Below, piece after piece: positions 10,850 to 23,637 of a DNA stretch of 64,000 nt; the first letter of the stretch is position 1; each line of letters starts with the position of its first letter. Under the pieces are notes generated by a model. The model saw only the letters and a list, made by a program, of their open reading frames with translations, did not search any database and was not told where the DNA came from. Where the stretch lies: contig CAMTDV010000013.1 in NCBI GenBank assembly GCA_947069175.1, positions 15,667,001 through 15,731,000 of the forward strand, in the 5' to 3' direction. Source of the stretch: Scalesia atractyloides. Taxonomy: Eukaryota > Streptophyta > Magnoliopsida > Asterales > Asteraceae. The position numbers were made by a program, and so were the translations under genes.

Positions 10850-13461
10850 TTGTAAGGCCTCATAATTACCAGCCTGTTGGGCGTCCACGCTTGTCTCCAA
10901 ATTCTGGTAAGAGGACTTTTTTACCTGAGGTGGAAGATTCGGTTAGGCCGAGAGAGAAGATGACTTTCGACACACTGAATAATGCATTCCTTTTTTTATC
11001 AAAAGTACACGATGGCTGCAGGCTTTACCGCCAGAAAGTCTTCCCAATACAAGCTGCAGGTGTTGTTAAATCCAAATATTTTGTTTGCTCAAAGGAAGGG
11101 ACCAAACCTTTAAGGTGATCGACTCATCTAAAGTGGTCGACAACTCAAATATAGGCTCAAAAAGGAAATCTACTCATCGGGTCCCTTCTATTAGGACTGG
11201 TTGCGAATCACGTATGTGCCTAAAGCTTAATGAGACGAATCTATATGAGGTATACTATTTCAAGGAGGACCATAACCACTCTTTTGTTGCTGACGAGGAT
11301 AGGTATTTACTCCCCGTTAACCGAGGATTGAATTATACTCAAGAGCAAGCGGTTAATGCTTTGAGTGCGATAAATATTGGACCTGTCAAAGCATTTAATA
11401 TCATGAGGACATTGTATGGTGGCTTTGACAAGGTTGGGGCAATCAAATCCGATTTCAAGAATTTTAAGCGAGATATAAATAGGTACATATCTGAGTTTGA
11501 TGCTGATATGATGATTAAACGGTTGTTGAGAAAGAAAGAGTATATGCTAAGCTTTTCAATGGAGTATACAACCTCTGAAGATGGTATATTAAGGGCTTTG
11601 TTCTGGGCAGACGAGGAGGCCAAGCGGAATTATTCAGTTTTCGGTGACATTGTGTCATTTGATGCAACATATCGACGTAACAAGTTTGTTTACTAATCAA
11701 TTTTGTTGTTTGTTTTTTAAATTCTTTTTTAGTTTTATATAAAAGATATTTATATGGTGTTTTTTTTTACTTTTGTGTTTAGGTACAAAATGATGTTCGT
11801 ACCATTTACCGGTATTGACAACCATAATCGTAACGTTACACTTGGAGCCGCTATAATAGGAAACGAAATCGCTGAAACGTATAGTCGGTTGCTTAGGGTT
11901 TTTCGTGAATCTTTTGGTCGTGCTCCTCCGGTGGTTGTGACCGACCAAGACCCAGCCATGAAGAAGGCTATTGAAGATACATCGCCTGAGAGTAGGCATA
12001 GGTTATGCATGTGGCATATAATGAACAAGCTTACTGTTAAGGTGTTTTTGCTTATTCAATCTATTAATATTTTTTCATGTTGTTGTGTTGTCTTTATTTT
12101 GTTTTCAATTTTTTTTTTCAATGGTGTTTTAGGTTGGCCCTACGATTTGCAATAGTACAGATTTCAAGAAGATGTTGTGTTCCATTGTGTGGACTGATTC
12201 TATACTACCCGAGAAGTTTGAAAGCGAATGGGTACCATAATGAATGATTTTAATCTTTCTGAGCATGAATGGTTACAGTCTATTTATCAGATCAGGGGTA
12301 GTTGGATACCGGCGTATTATCGTGACGAGTACATGTCTGGGCTCATGCGTACATCATCTCGCTCAGAGAGTGAGAACCATTTTTTGGACAGTTTTGCAAC
12401 CCGGAGCGTACCCTTGTTGAATTTTTGTGGCATTTTGATTCTGCAATTGAAGCTCAAAGACATGAGCATAGAAAGAACGACCATGACACTAGAAACACGG
12501 TTGCTGATATATGGGCTGTAGACTTTGCTTTGGAGGAGGAGGCCGCGAGGTTATAGACACGCACTATTTTTTTATGTCCAATTGGAGATACAAAATGGTA
12601 TTCATAGATGTGCTATTGGAAAGTGGGAAACTATCGATGACTTAATTAAATTTTTGTGAAGGATTGGGAACAACCATGCACCACTTTCTTCGAGGTATAC
12701 AATAGACTTTATTTTTGTTGGTTTTGTTTATACTTGGCTCCGACACATGAATTAGTATGGTGTCATTTGCTTAATCGATTTTTTGTAAGAATTTATATGT
12801 TTTTTGTTGTGCCTTATAGGTAATGGTGCGGGAGGCCGACGTGACTATATACTATACATGCAAAAGATTCGAACAATTTGGGTTGTTGTGCTCACACATA
12901 TTCTGCGTGCTTAGGATGCTTGACGTGATGGAATTCCCTCAACGATATAAACTTAGACGTTGGACGAGGGAGGCTGTTACCAATAGCTCTCCTGGTGTTA
13001 ATTTAGGTATGAATGAGGACGAAGATCGGTATAATGAAGTAAACCGGGTTGTACGTGAGATAATACAATATACAGAGTCGGTTATTAACAAGCTTGTTAC
13101 CAATTTAGATGCATTGTGCTCATTTAGGGATCATGTGGTTAAGTTCTTCGATTCAGCTGACGAGGCCGTCGGGAATGCACCTCCTAAGAGTCGTAGGGAA
13201 AGGTTTACTGTAATAACTGGCAATACCCAACCATCTACAGTTACTGTTCGTGTCCCCGTTGGAACTAGATATAAAGGTATGGGTAAGCCGAAACGGATGA
13301 AGTCTAAAAGTGAAATTGTAAGAAGCCAAACGGGTAATAAGAGACGTCGTTGTCAAAATTGCTTTAGGTACGGTCATAACAGACGTACCTGTAAACACCC
13401 TAAAAGGAAAGAAGAAGACGCTAGTTCTGAGGATCTGACGAGGATGAAGCAGACGAGATGA
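10850..13461 (+). pseudogene. FAR1-type MULE transposase with SWIM and CCHC zinc motifs, frameshifted
   Basis: Would bind the element ends and catalyse cut-and-paste transposition. Seen in order: a FAR1-type DNA-binding region (about 10860-11300, with YYFKEDHNHSF), the MULE DDE transposase core (IVSFDATYRRN, VPFTGIDNHNRNVTLGAA, VVVTDQDPAMKKAI, RHRLCMWHIMNKL), a middle region (WLQSIYQIRGSWIPAYYRD), a SWIM-like finger (CKRFEQFGLLCSHIFCVLR) and a C-terminal knuckle (CQNCFRYGHNRRTC). Introns: 11684-11782, joining RRN-K-YKMMF in frame, and 12042-12132. Damage: frame changes near 11090, at about 12228 (one G missing between ESEW and GTIMNDF) and near 12405 (LVEFLWHFDSAIEAQ is in another frame), and stops at about 12554 and 12656. 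The SWIM motif seems to lack its first cysteine. It is unlikely to make active protein. The start is unresolved; a short upstream exon from ATG 10162 is possible. Confidence 0.88.
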
Positions 13462-14086
13462 AGCTGACGATTAGGGAGTGTCGGATAAGTTATTTTTTTT
13501 GTGTTTGTACACAGTGGTTTTCAGTTGAATGTTTATACTTCAATTTTTAAGTTGAAACGTTATTCACTTGTTTAGTTTCTGCAGTGATGAGTTTTTTTTA
13601 CGGGGGAATTTTTAAAAGGGTACATATTGCATATTGGTATAACAATTTTTTTTGTTAATGTATACAAATGCTTTGTGTTTTTTTATATATCGTATGGTGT
13701 TTTGTCGATTGGTTATTATGTTGTTCCTTTTATTTTAAAGAGAGGTTTAGCCAACCGAATAGGTTTATGCCATGAGTTATAACAATTTATATGGTTTTGT
13801 TATCTTGTTGTATTTGTAACAGTGTTTTGTTTTCAAGCATATATTTCGTGACATTCGCTAATTCCGTCTGACATGAACGATATAAAACTAGTTTATTGCA
13901 GCAAAATATTAGAGAAAGTAAACAAAAAGAAAAATAACAACGAAACACAAAAGAAATGATCAAATTTCACACCATTTTTTCTTACCAGAAAAAACCCCAT
14001 AAAATGTTCATACGTCACACAATTGTTTAGAGCAACCAAATTGAAAATGTACCAACTGGATTAACTTGTTTGAAACATACATTATA
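13462..14086. other. spacer between the convergent MULE genes
   Basis: T-rich then AT-rich sequence separating the 3' ends of the transposase and protease genes. It probably holds both polyadenylation regions; no gene is seen. Confidence 0.5.
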
Positions 14087-17000
14087 TCATCCAACCGTTG
14101 CATTTTCCTCGAGTTTCACTATTTCGTCCTTGTCTAAACAAGCAAACTCTCTAACTTCTGTCTCTACAACCCCTCGTACTGAGTTCACCTCACTAAGAAG
14201 CATTTTTGATACATACTTCTTGCGTAGATCGGTGATTTCCCTTCTTTGATTATCTAAGACTTCCCCTTTTGCGTTCCTCTCTGATGATAGTCCACATTTC
14301 CAATCTTTCACGCTTGTTCCTATATAAGTCAAAAGACATGTGTTTTCGTAAGCAGATACAATCATGCGCATCTACAGGTATGTTTCTAAATTTTACCGGG
14401 GAACCTTTTAGCTTACCGTTGTAGGTCTCCATATGCCATATTAAAAAAATACTGCAGTCGGTACCGTTAAACAGAGTCTGCCATGGGAATTCCATTCTTA
14501 CGGGTTTGGTAACTCTTAGTTTATCAGCTACCACTGGCTGTATACGGCTAAGGAACCCACAAAAGGCACTTATCTGAAATAATACATTCGGTAATACAAT
14601 ATTGTTCTTTTTTTTCAAATATAAATATAGTTATGTATATATCTGAGCTGTCCGTACCATTTTTTCGACCGTCCCTCCGTATCTTTCTTCTAAACCAGCG
14701 TCACCCTCTATGTTGTCGATGATTATTATTTGGGTCGTTGACAAGTTGAAAAAAAGCAGAAAATAGTGCTCCCCATTCAAGATAGGGATGTACACCCTCT
14801 GGAAACCTTTAAATGTCTTTTGTTCCGTACCGTCTAGTACATACATCATGTTCTCTACAAACCTTGATATCCAGTCTTTTTCTAGTAAGTCGAACTCCTT
14901 TTCAAGCTGCATATGTTTACTTTAAAAAAATAATAAAGTTAGACGATATGGTGTTATTACAAATCCAAAACAAAATTTTCACTATGTTATTTCAGATCCA
15001 ATAACCGAGTTTACATACGTTTATAACAGAATAACACCATTAATTCATTTAGGCTTCATCTAAAGGGAGTCATATAATTTAAACAATATGCAGGCCTAGG
15101 ACTGTCTTACCAATGATTTAAGTATTTCATGTCCATTATGCTATAAAACCGATAACCTGTAAACTGACTAAATGCAAAAATTTTTCACTGGTCCAATCCG
15201 TGTTTCAAGAGAATTATTTCGGACTTTCATTCCAGCGTACAATAATCAGTAAAGAACATATACCAACATTCCAGCGTTGCAGAACAACTTTGGGGCTGTT
15301 CCCATCTTCCTCATTCTCTCCTCGTAGTTCAATACTACAGCCCATGCACTGATGACATCAATATGTACCGTGACACCCGGTACCATCGATTCGAACGGTG
15401 ACCTCATCACCGAAACTTGACCATTATTGCTGAAAATTACATCCCTACAACACGAGAGACTTATTTTAAATTAATAATGTTAATGAAAAAGTATAATTGT
15501 ACGATGGATACGTACCACGTGTTACGCACCCCGCAGAAAATACACCGTGCTGCTACTTCTTCTGACTTCTCTCGCCCGGCCCGCAACGAAACTACGTGGC
15601 TGACATATGGCGACCATAGCGTTGGCGGCAAAATTATTGTCCTTTTGGGGCGTGGTGTTTTTTCGTGCATCGCAGATCGACCCCCCTCAACACTTTTATC
15701 ATGATCCCAAACATTGTCAAGTTTTTTTGACAGGTTCACTGCCTCAATCCTTGATACATTGAACCGTGGTTGGGGTGTCTTTGCTGTATCCACCGCGTCT
15801 ATCGCTGCCTCTACCTTTGCCACAAATGATGACGTCATTGGTAAAAAGGGAGATTTTTTTGTGACATAGTTTCATGATTTCTCGTATTTGGAGTAGTGTT
15901 ATTACTGGTTAATGTTACATTACCTTCATGACGGTTGACATCTTGCGTGCTCGCCTCATCCGCTAGTAGATGTTTCAACTTCATTATATTCCATGTGAAT
16001 GCTTTTTCCTTCAATTTCTCACTTTTGGGATACAATGTACATGATTCCGCAATCGTCTCATTGATGCTACGAACGCATTCTTCAAAATCACGGAACAACT
16101 TATCCAAAATGTTGCATTTATCCTGTTTCAAAATCCGGTTAAACAACATATTTGGTAAAACAATATATACTATATCAGTCTATTTACAACCTATTGTTTA
16201 TTTACCTCATCAGATTCTCTTCCAGATGCGGATGGGGGTGACACTATGTGTCTCCGTACTGCGACACCATCGGCACACGAAACGCTCCATCTGGACCTAC
16301 AAGCATGGCACACGTTTGGGTGTCAGTTTGCGTCAGAAAGTAGTCCGCACAATGCTTGTATATACCAAGGTGTCCGTCATCATCTTCAATAGCTGTAGTA
16401 CCTTTAACCACGTTTTTCTTTTCCCTTCCACTGATCTCCTTCGATCCACGTTTCCTTTTTCCCCCTTTCTTGCTGAATCAACATCCTCGCTTGATGTCTT
16501 TTTACGTTCCATCTCTGAAGCCAACCCTCAAACAAGTCATCAGTTGCTAATCCAATCAGAGCCGAACTATGTGTTGCAGGTATCTTTTTTTTCTCTATTG
16601 CATAGGCCATCTGTCAAGTTTCATGGAAAGAGGTTTAGTACAGTTTCTACAATTATTAAATGCATGATTTCATGTTGTTTATGTTTTATTTAGTATTAAC
16701 TTACCATCAGTAAAAGCATTGGGCCCCTAAAATGATCCTCGTCACCGTGCCACGATCTCTTCATGCGGTTGAGGCACGCAACCATGTAAGCACACCAATC
16801 AAAACTTGATATTTCAACTTCTGGTTTTATGCACGGAAGATACTGGACATTAACCGAGTTGTTGCTCGTCGTTTCTCCCAGAAATGAAAAGTATACAACT
16901 ATGAAATTCAGAACAAATAACCATTCGTAGTCGTCTATGCTCAATATATGCATCATCAGCTGCAATGGAGACAATCTTTTTCCTTGTACATCTTTAAATT

Positions 17001-19367
17001 GATCCCTAAATTCCTTCATAACTTCACCACTCCTCTTGCTTGCCTTCGTCTGTTCAACCAGCATATTTTCCCCACGAGGCAGCTTGAATATGTGGTATAC
17101 AAGGTCTGCAGTAATGGGTATTAGCCTGTTGTTTCCTACATTCAAGACGCACGCATCTGGGTCGTAATTTGTGACCAACCAGTGTGCGATTGCGGTAGGG
17201 ACACCAATAACTTGATGGCTGAAAATTGAGTCAAATCCGATCTTGTAAACCTTCTCTCGTTGTTTCGCACACAAACACCGGTTAGATTCAACAAATTGTC
17301 GATCGAAACTTTTGGCCTGATTTTTGTTCCCGTATAGGGCTTGTAAGGTTGTGAGTGTATTTGCCGTTTTGCATGAATCGGCGATTTTTTGGCTAGCGAC
17401 TTCCTTCGTTTTCCTGGTGGGGTGTCAACAAAGTCATCGTCTAGGTCGGACGATGGCTTTGAAATCACCTTCTCAGGCTTCTTTATGGTTAACTTTGATT
17501 CTACGTCAAACAAACATACTATTAGTAATACCGCACAGTATAGACATTTAGCTCGTTATAATGTTCAACGATAAAATGCATACCGTTTGTGTTAGTTCCT
17601 GCAACCAACCATCTTGTTGTTGATTTGAATTGCTTCCTTGGCGGTGGCACTATTGTTGTTGTATTTGGTTCTGGCTGTCGCGGCATTTCCCTGGCGGGGG
17701 CACCTTGTTTCTCATATTCCTCTTCGTCTGAATCCGAACAGACGATATCAGTCTCTTGTGTATTCTTGTATTTGGAGTGGTACATTTTTGTTCGTAGCCG
17801 ATGGCTTTTCCTAACTGCATAGTACACACGTGCAACGAAATGTATTATAACCATAGTTATTAAAACAAATGTATTATACCAAATTTATATATATAACACA
17901 AGTTATTGAAACAAATGTCATATAACACCAAGTAAGAGACCAAATCACGATTAAAAACAAAAATAAAGAACTCATTGCAGACACCCCACCGTAGTGTTTG
18001 TTGAATGACTGCAACTCACTAAATAACACCCCTAACAGGTAAGCTATAACAGGAACAGCTGCAGAAACCAAAACCCAACCAAACAGACAAACACCAAGTA
18101 CTGGAATGTAGTTTTGTTTGAATGAACAAAAAAAAACAGCATAACTCATTGAATACGTCCACAGAAACCAAAAACCATATTCACAGATAAATCCTAAGTT
18201 TTGTGATGCATTTTTTTCAATGAATACAACTTATTTTACGCACCCTGTAGATGGTAAATAACACCAAAAAATACAGTATCTACTCGAAAACACCACATCA
18301 GTATTTGATGAATGCATACATCTCATTAAATAACTCCCTAACAGTAATCTCTAACAGACAAACCCCAAGTCTTAGAATGCAGCAAACTCATTGAAGACGC
18401 CCACAGAAGTTTTGTTGAACTAATACAACTCATTAAATAACACCCTAATAGATAAAAGAACACCACAGTATACGTAAAAACACAATTGCCTGTAAATAAC
18501 ACCCTAATATGTAAACCCAAACAGAAACCAAAAACCTAACTAACAATTAATAAAATAAGTTGTAAACCATGAGTTACAGACTACTGAATTAACATCATTG
18601 ATCTTTATAACACCCCAATTAGTAAACCCAAACACAAACCATAACCCAAACTAACAATTTATTAAAAACCACAAACATTTAAAAACACTAACACATACAA
18701 TATTCTAAAATAAGTTATAAACCATGAGTTTACAGACTTAAAAAATGACACCATTGATCTTTATAACACCCTAATAGGTAAACCCTAACGCAAACCAATA
18801 CCCAAAATAACAACTTATAAAAACACCACAAACTCTAAAGACACCAACACATCCAATATTCTAAAATAAGTTGTAAACCATGAGTTTACAGACTTCAAAA
18901 ATAACACCATTGATCTTTTATAACACCCTAATAGGTAAACCCTAACGCAAACCAATACCCGAACTAACAACTTATAAAAACACCACAAACTCTTAAAGAC
19001 ACCATAAAATTCTTAAAGACACCATAAAACTGAATCCTTAATCATACAATGCAGATTTGTTTATTTTATGAATATGGCTTAAATCGAACTCCATTGATAA
19101 AAATAAAACCAAAACCTTAATAAGTCATTGAAAAACACCAAAATAGCTTCATTAGGTTGAAATTTAGCAACTTATCGAAAACCCTAATCATACCAACTAA
19201 AGGAATCAACAATATCACAATAAAATGTTTAAATACGACTAAAAACACCCTGTTTTCGTAGCACATTACATACCTGTATGTGATTTTGCAGGTTTCCCCA
19301 TCGACGGAGTCTTCGTCGTCGTCTCCTTCTTCCGGTCGCCAATAAACGGTACCTTAATTTTCTTCAT
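14087..19367 (-). CDS. Ulp1-type (C48) cysteine protease gene carried by the MULE, with probable frameshifts
   Basis: Resembles the SUMO-protease-fold proteins carried by plant MULEs; substrate unknown. Exons on the minus strand: 19367-19274 (basic start MKKIKVPFIGDRKK), 17814-17584 (acidic SDSDEEEYE), 17518-16705 (basic stretch GKRRKSLAKK, then a DUF1985-like domain with GFDSIFSHQVIGVP), 16610 to about 16210, about 16138-15516, 15444-15264, 14906-14658, 14573-14417 and 14319-14087. Many joins are in frame, for example NTW/DVIFSN and METYNG/TSVKDW. The catalytic set is visible: His in GEHYFLLFF, Asp in IIIIDNIEG, and Gln and Cys in FPWQTLFNGTDC. The C-terminal helix is LRKKYVSKMLLSEVN. Frame changes occur near 17,300, in 16,210-16,520 and at a homopolymer near 15,860; the stretch about 15,100-15,220 is unresolved. 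The catalytic end looks preserved while the middle is damaged. Intron 1 (1.46 kb) holds the right subterminal repeats. Confidence 0.8.
17880..19260. repeat. AACACC-rich subterminal region with about 155-bp tandem repeats
   Basis: Lies in intron 1 of the protease gene. Three units of about 155 bp (about 18545-18700, 18715-18870, 18877-19010) share 'aaccatgagttta', 'acaccattgatcttt', 'ataacaccctaat', 'aggtaaaccctaac' and 'caacttataaaaacacc'. Shorter 'aaataacaccctaa' motifs are scattered from 17,925 onward. The motif is the complement of the left-side GGTGTTATT repeats. Confidence 0.7.
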
Positions 19368-19616
19368 TTATGGAGTGTGATTTTGCGATTACAACTGATA
19401 TTGAAGATTGATATTGAAGATTGTTATCCTGAATAACCTCCGTAATTTTCGAAGTCTTGATTGTGATTGTTGAAGAGTCGATACAGTTTCTATTTTGAAC
19501 TTGGTTAAAATGTCTAAAACACCCCTGAATCATCCAATCAGTTTTAATTGTTTGACACTTTATTTACAATAATGCCACTATGATCTCAACAATTAGATTT
19601 TTAATCTAATGGTTGA

Positions 19617-19670
19617 TATTTTTTCTTACCCTTCTCACATTTTCAAAATTTTCTCACAATAACCTCACCC
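19617..19670. repeat. right TIR of the MULE
   Basis: Inverted partner of 9833-9889, sharing GTGAGAAAATTT and GTGAGAAGGGTAA on the complementary strand. It is followed directly by the second TGGGTGAAT copy at 19671-19679. Confidence 0.8.
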
Positions 19671-20525
19671 TGGGTGAATATAATAAACCTTAAAATCGAA
19701 ACTAATATAAAACAAAAATATGGTACATTCCTTTTTAACAGAAAATAAATATATATTTTTTTAATTAGTAACCAAAACATACATTTTGTTTTATGTCAAA
19801 ATAAATATATTTTTTACATACATTTTATTTTATAACAATAATTGAGGACTTTTTCTGAGAACGTATTATCAATGACATGAGGATAACATTGAGTTGGGTG
19901 TCAACCGAGTTAGCAAGAAATCAATGCATGGAGGAGTAGCACTTGCGATTGGCGGTATGATGACTTGTTTGTATGTCAAACAAGACCGGCTTAAGCTTTT
20001 TATGAATTTTAGAGCAGATTCTAAAATAAAGATCTTTCTAACAACAATAAATAAATAAATGCCTTTTTGCTTAGGATCCTAGCAATTGAGAATATAATTT
20101 AACACATTTTTTGTATAAAAATGTACAAAATCACTTCATTCTAACCGAAACTTAAAGAGACTAAAAGTGGATGAAGTTGCGAAACCAACATAGAAAATCA
20201 CCCCTAATTACGAATAATAACAAAATAAGAATTAACCGTTCTTAAATTTTACATTAGCTCTTTTTATATATTTTTTTCATAAACAAACCTTAGATAATGT
20301 TACATAAAGATAGCTTTAGAAAGATGTATAGCCGTAGATTACTTAAAATTCATTTTTATAACGTTCACTATTGTTAAAAAAGAACACACATAAAATATTA
20401 AGAACAAAAACTTTGGGTTTTGTTTAAACCACATAACTTTTTAATTGTTAGGAGTATTTATTCTTCTACATACAAGTCAAGCCAACTAAAAAACATAAAG
20501 TTTCTAGATCTAACTCATATAAAAC

Positions 20526-20528
<3 letters not shown>

Positions 20529-20611
<83 letters not shown>

Positions 20612-20612
20612 T
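20529..20612. repeat. AT microsatellite
   Basis: About 80 bp of nearly pure (AT)n with two phase breaks near 20565 and 20603. It lies within unit 2 of the duplication and is absent from unit 1. Confidence 0.95.
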
Positions 20613-21330
20613 TTTCCTATAGTATGACCTGACAGTTGATAAGAATTCTATAATTAAGATGGCGTTCCTAAGTTGAATAAATGTTCACAAAACAAGCTAA
20701 TAAATGTGATCTTCAATTGGTCACGTCATAAATTTTCTTTTTCCAATTTGGGTGATTGGTGATGATAAAAAAACCTTAAAATAGAAATAATATAAAACAA
20801 CAATGTTACATACCTTTTCTAACAAAAAAAAAATATATTTTTTATTCAGCCACTTTTTTTACTAAAAAAATATATTTTTTATTCAGTAACCAAAAGATAC
20901 ATTTTGTATTGATTACAATAACTTAAAGGTTCTCTTTCTGATAACGTGCAATCATTGACATAGGGATGACAAAGATGGCCGAGTTGAGTTGACTCGACTC
21001 AACTTGGCGAGTCAACGACTGAAGCAAGAAATGAATGGGAGTAGCACTTGTGACGATGTCTACTACTAACGGTGGTAAACAAGAAAAACTTGCCTGTGTC
21101 AAACAAGGCATGCTTAAGTTTTTTGGGGATTTTAGAACGGATTTCAAAATAGAGTCCTTTCTAACAAAAATAAATAAATAAATACTTTTTTGCTTAGGAT
21201 ACCGACACGAGGGAATATAAATTAACACATTTTTGTATGCCATTTTTAAAATGTACAAAACCACATCATTCTAACAGAAAATTCGAAATTCGAGAGAACA
21301 AAAGCGGAGGGAGTAGTGAAACCAACATAG

Positions 21331-22283
21331 AACAATTCTTTTAATCAACACATTGTGAAGGATAACTTTGAGTTGTTAACATTCTGATGTCATCTTAAAC
21401 AATTGTAAGACTCAGGAAACCACCGAGACAATATAAAATACTTTGTTTTCACCAACACCGCAAACATAGCATAGCATGGAAGATGCAACACCGCAACCAT
21501 CCAGTACCTGTGCAACATTTGACACGCGGGTTGGGTTACAGTTATATAAGTTCACTTTTTGTATGGACAAAAAATGTGTCAAGTATGATCACAAAACTTG
21601 TTTTGTTTCAATAATAGTTTTTAAAAGTTTTTGAAAAAATGATCCAGGTAATTTTATGCGCTTTCAACCTATTTGATCTAGTTCAATTTTAGCCTTTTGT
21701 TTTTTTACCCGTTAAGAGACAAAGCATAGACATTTGATGGCCTATTTTATCAAGACACGTGAATTTTGATACCATATATATATTATGGTTAAGATGTTTA
21801 AGCAAACGTACCACATTGGAGCGTATTGCTCTGATATGTTAAGAAATGGGTATGGCCACCTAAAACGAAAAGAAGTAAAACATAAGCTAGCTTAAACATA
21901 CATGGAAAACGCCATAAAATACATGGAAAACGCGCAGTAAAAGGTCAAAAAAGGTTCGGGTCACAACAGAAATATATTAATACGGGTCAAAACTGGTTGG
22001 TACCAGTTTTTATGGACAATTATTGTGTTGAATATGATGAAAAATAAGAATAATAATAACAATCAATTGTTTTTAAGAAAGCGAATTAACAGCGCGACTT
22101 TTGGCCGGTAAAAATATACCACAAATCAACACATTTATTATCAAGTGGATTAAAATTGAAAACTAAAGAATTTAATTGCAATCAATAGTTTTTAAGAAAG
22201 CGATTTAACAAGGTGACTTTTGGCCCGTAAAAACATACCACAAATCAACACATTTATAATCAAGTGGATTAAAACTGCCGCTT
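21331..22283. other. intergenic DNA and 3' flank of the membrane-protein gene
   Basis: No gene is seen. A roughly 100-bp direct duplication is present: 'caatcaattgtttttaagaa', 'aaaatataccacaaatcaac' and 'atcaagtggattaaaa' at about 22058-22157 recur at about 22175-22275 with small changes. The second copy abuts the stop codon of the gene at 22,284, so it may form part of the 3' UTR. Confidence 0.5.
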
Positions 22284-23606
22284 CTAACAACAAACATACC
22301 ATGTGGCCACAAAGGCATGTACAATCCACTCAAACATCACGTAAAATGCAGTGAACAAGATGAAATACGAAATCCGGAACCACGGGAACCCCTGCAACAA
22401 GGTTTTCATGTTATTTTTAAATACAAAATGACAAAAAAAACATCACGGAAAACATAGAATAATTCTATGTACTTTCTCATTTGCCTCAAATGAAAAAACA
22501 ACTTTTAGTGACTGCACATAAACTAATAAATTGTCCCATTAACAAATGAGAAAGTACGGTATAACCCCGATAAATGAATATGAATATCCTCGCCAAATGA
22601 ATAATTTTCTCCACTTCTCAACCCCCTCTCATGTCCTCAAAACCTTTTTATTGATAAATATACAACCTCAATAAAAATTTTTTTCTGGTCATGATGGTAA
22701 TTCATTAATCAAGGTTATATTGTACATTGTATCCTATGTAAAAAATCCTCTAGAAATATATATAATAAATAAAACTGCTGATGAAAAAAGTTACCAAGCT
22801 ATTCATGGCTGTGTCTCCTAGCAACAAAACAAGATTGAGCGAATGTACGACAACTGTCAACTGGTATAAAAATATAAGAAAACCGTCAAACAAGTTAGCA
22901 AGTGATTATCCCCATAATACGAGTTCATAAACCCAAATGGTGTAACGTGTAGACTTACAAAACTCATTTCATAGTCCACAATGGTAAGAAATGGGAATAT
23001 AACAAGCCAGTAAACACCGTCTGTCAGCATTACGGCCCCAGCAGTCATCTGCGTACAACAAACAAGAAAATACTATGTAAAACCCTAAAACTTGAGTTTT
23101 GGACGCGTTTTACATAAAATCATATATGGTAATATTAGTGAATTATATAAGGGGTTGAAATACCTGGAAAATAATTTGAAATATGTAACCCCAAAGAGCA
23201 GCTGCTTGTGAGAAATAGCATTCGCCTAACTCGTTAACCGCGTTATCCGTTCCTGCTTTGGTGAGACGCATGTACATTCCTTTCTCTGCATCCGTATGTC
23301 TACTATGAGCGTTGCATATTTTGTGATGCCTCATACATGCACAAGTGGATAGCAGCGATCCAAACTGAATTAAATGAAATAAAATTATGTTAAAGGAAAT
23401 TAATATTTAAATTACTGAAGGTAAAATGTAGGCAAAATTGAATTTCGACCAATTAATTAGAGAACAGGGACATTTGTGTTCTATCTCAAGCGAGTCACCT
23501 AAGTCGGATAGAAATAGTGAGTTAAAAGGGGGAACAGGAGTTTCAAATGGGTTGGAAAGTTTTCTCATTAAATCGGTTTATTCAAGTTAGGACAGAGGGT
23601 GTTTGT

Positions 23607-23637
<31 letters not shown>

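Larger units (their letters stand above)
9833..19670. mobile_element. Mutator-like transposon (Ulp1-carrying MULE), about 9.8 kb
   Basis: The element is bounded by a perfect 9-bp target duplication, TGGGTGAAT, at 9824-9832 and 19671-19679, the length typical of Mutator transposons. Its ends are imperfect inverted repeats. Left of centre on the plus strand is a FAR1/SWIM-type MULE transposase, now frameshifted. On the minus strand, convergent with it, is a Ulp1-family cysteine protease gene. MULEs carrying a Ulp1-like gene are an established class (KAONASHI-type elements of Arabidopsis and relatives). Subterminal regions on both sides are dense in GGTGTTATT and its complement. The second unit of the flanking duplication (near 20,740) approximates the unoccupied target. 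Confidence 0.9.
9230..21330. repeat. tandem duplication of a roughly 1.1-kb unit, first copy split by a Mutator-like element
   Basis: Unit 1 is 9230-9832 plus 19671-20199; unit 2 is 20200-21330. Matching landmarks are 'cgaataataacaa' starts, 'ccaatttgggtga', 'aaataaataaat' followed by a 'tttttgcttagga' block, and 'gaaaccaacatag' ends. Within unit 1 a shorter element ('caattggtca' to 'ccaatttgggtga') is itself repeated three times at 9657-9832. Other fragments of the family lie at 217-1550. No coding frame is convincing. Confidence 0.6.

Noticed and set aside
15935..16693. 252-codon plus-strand ORF
   Set aside because: It overlaps the minus-strand Ulp1 gene, whose frames carry recognisable domains and splice sites. 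The plus frame looks like a shadow.
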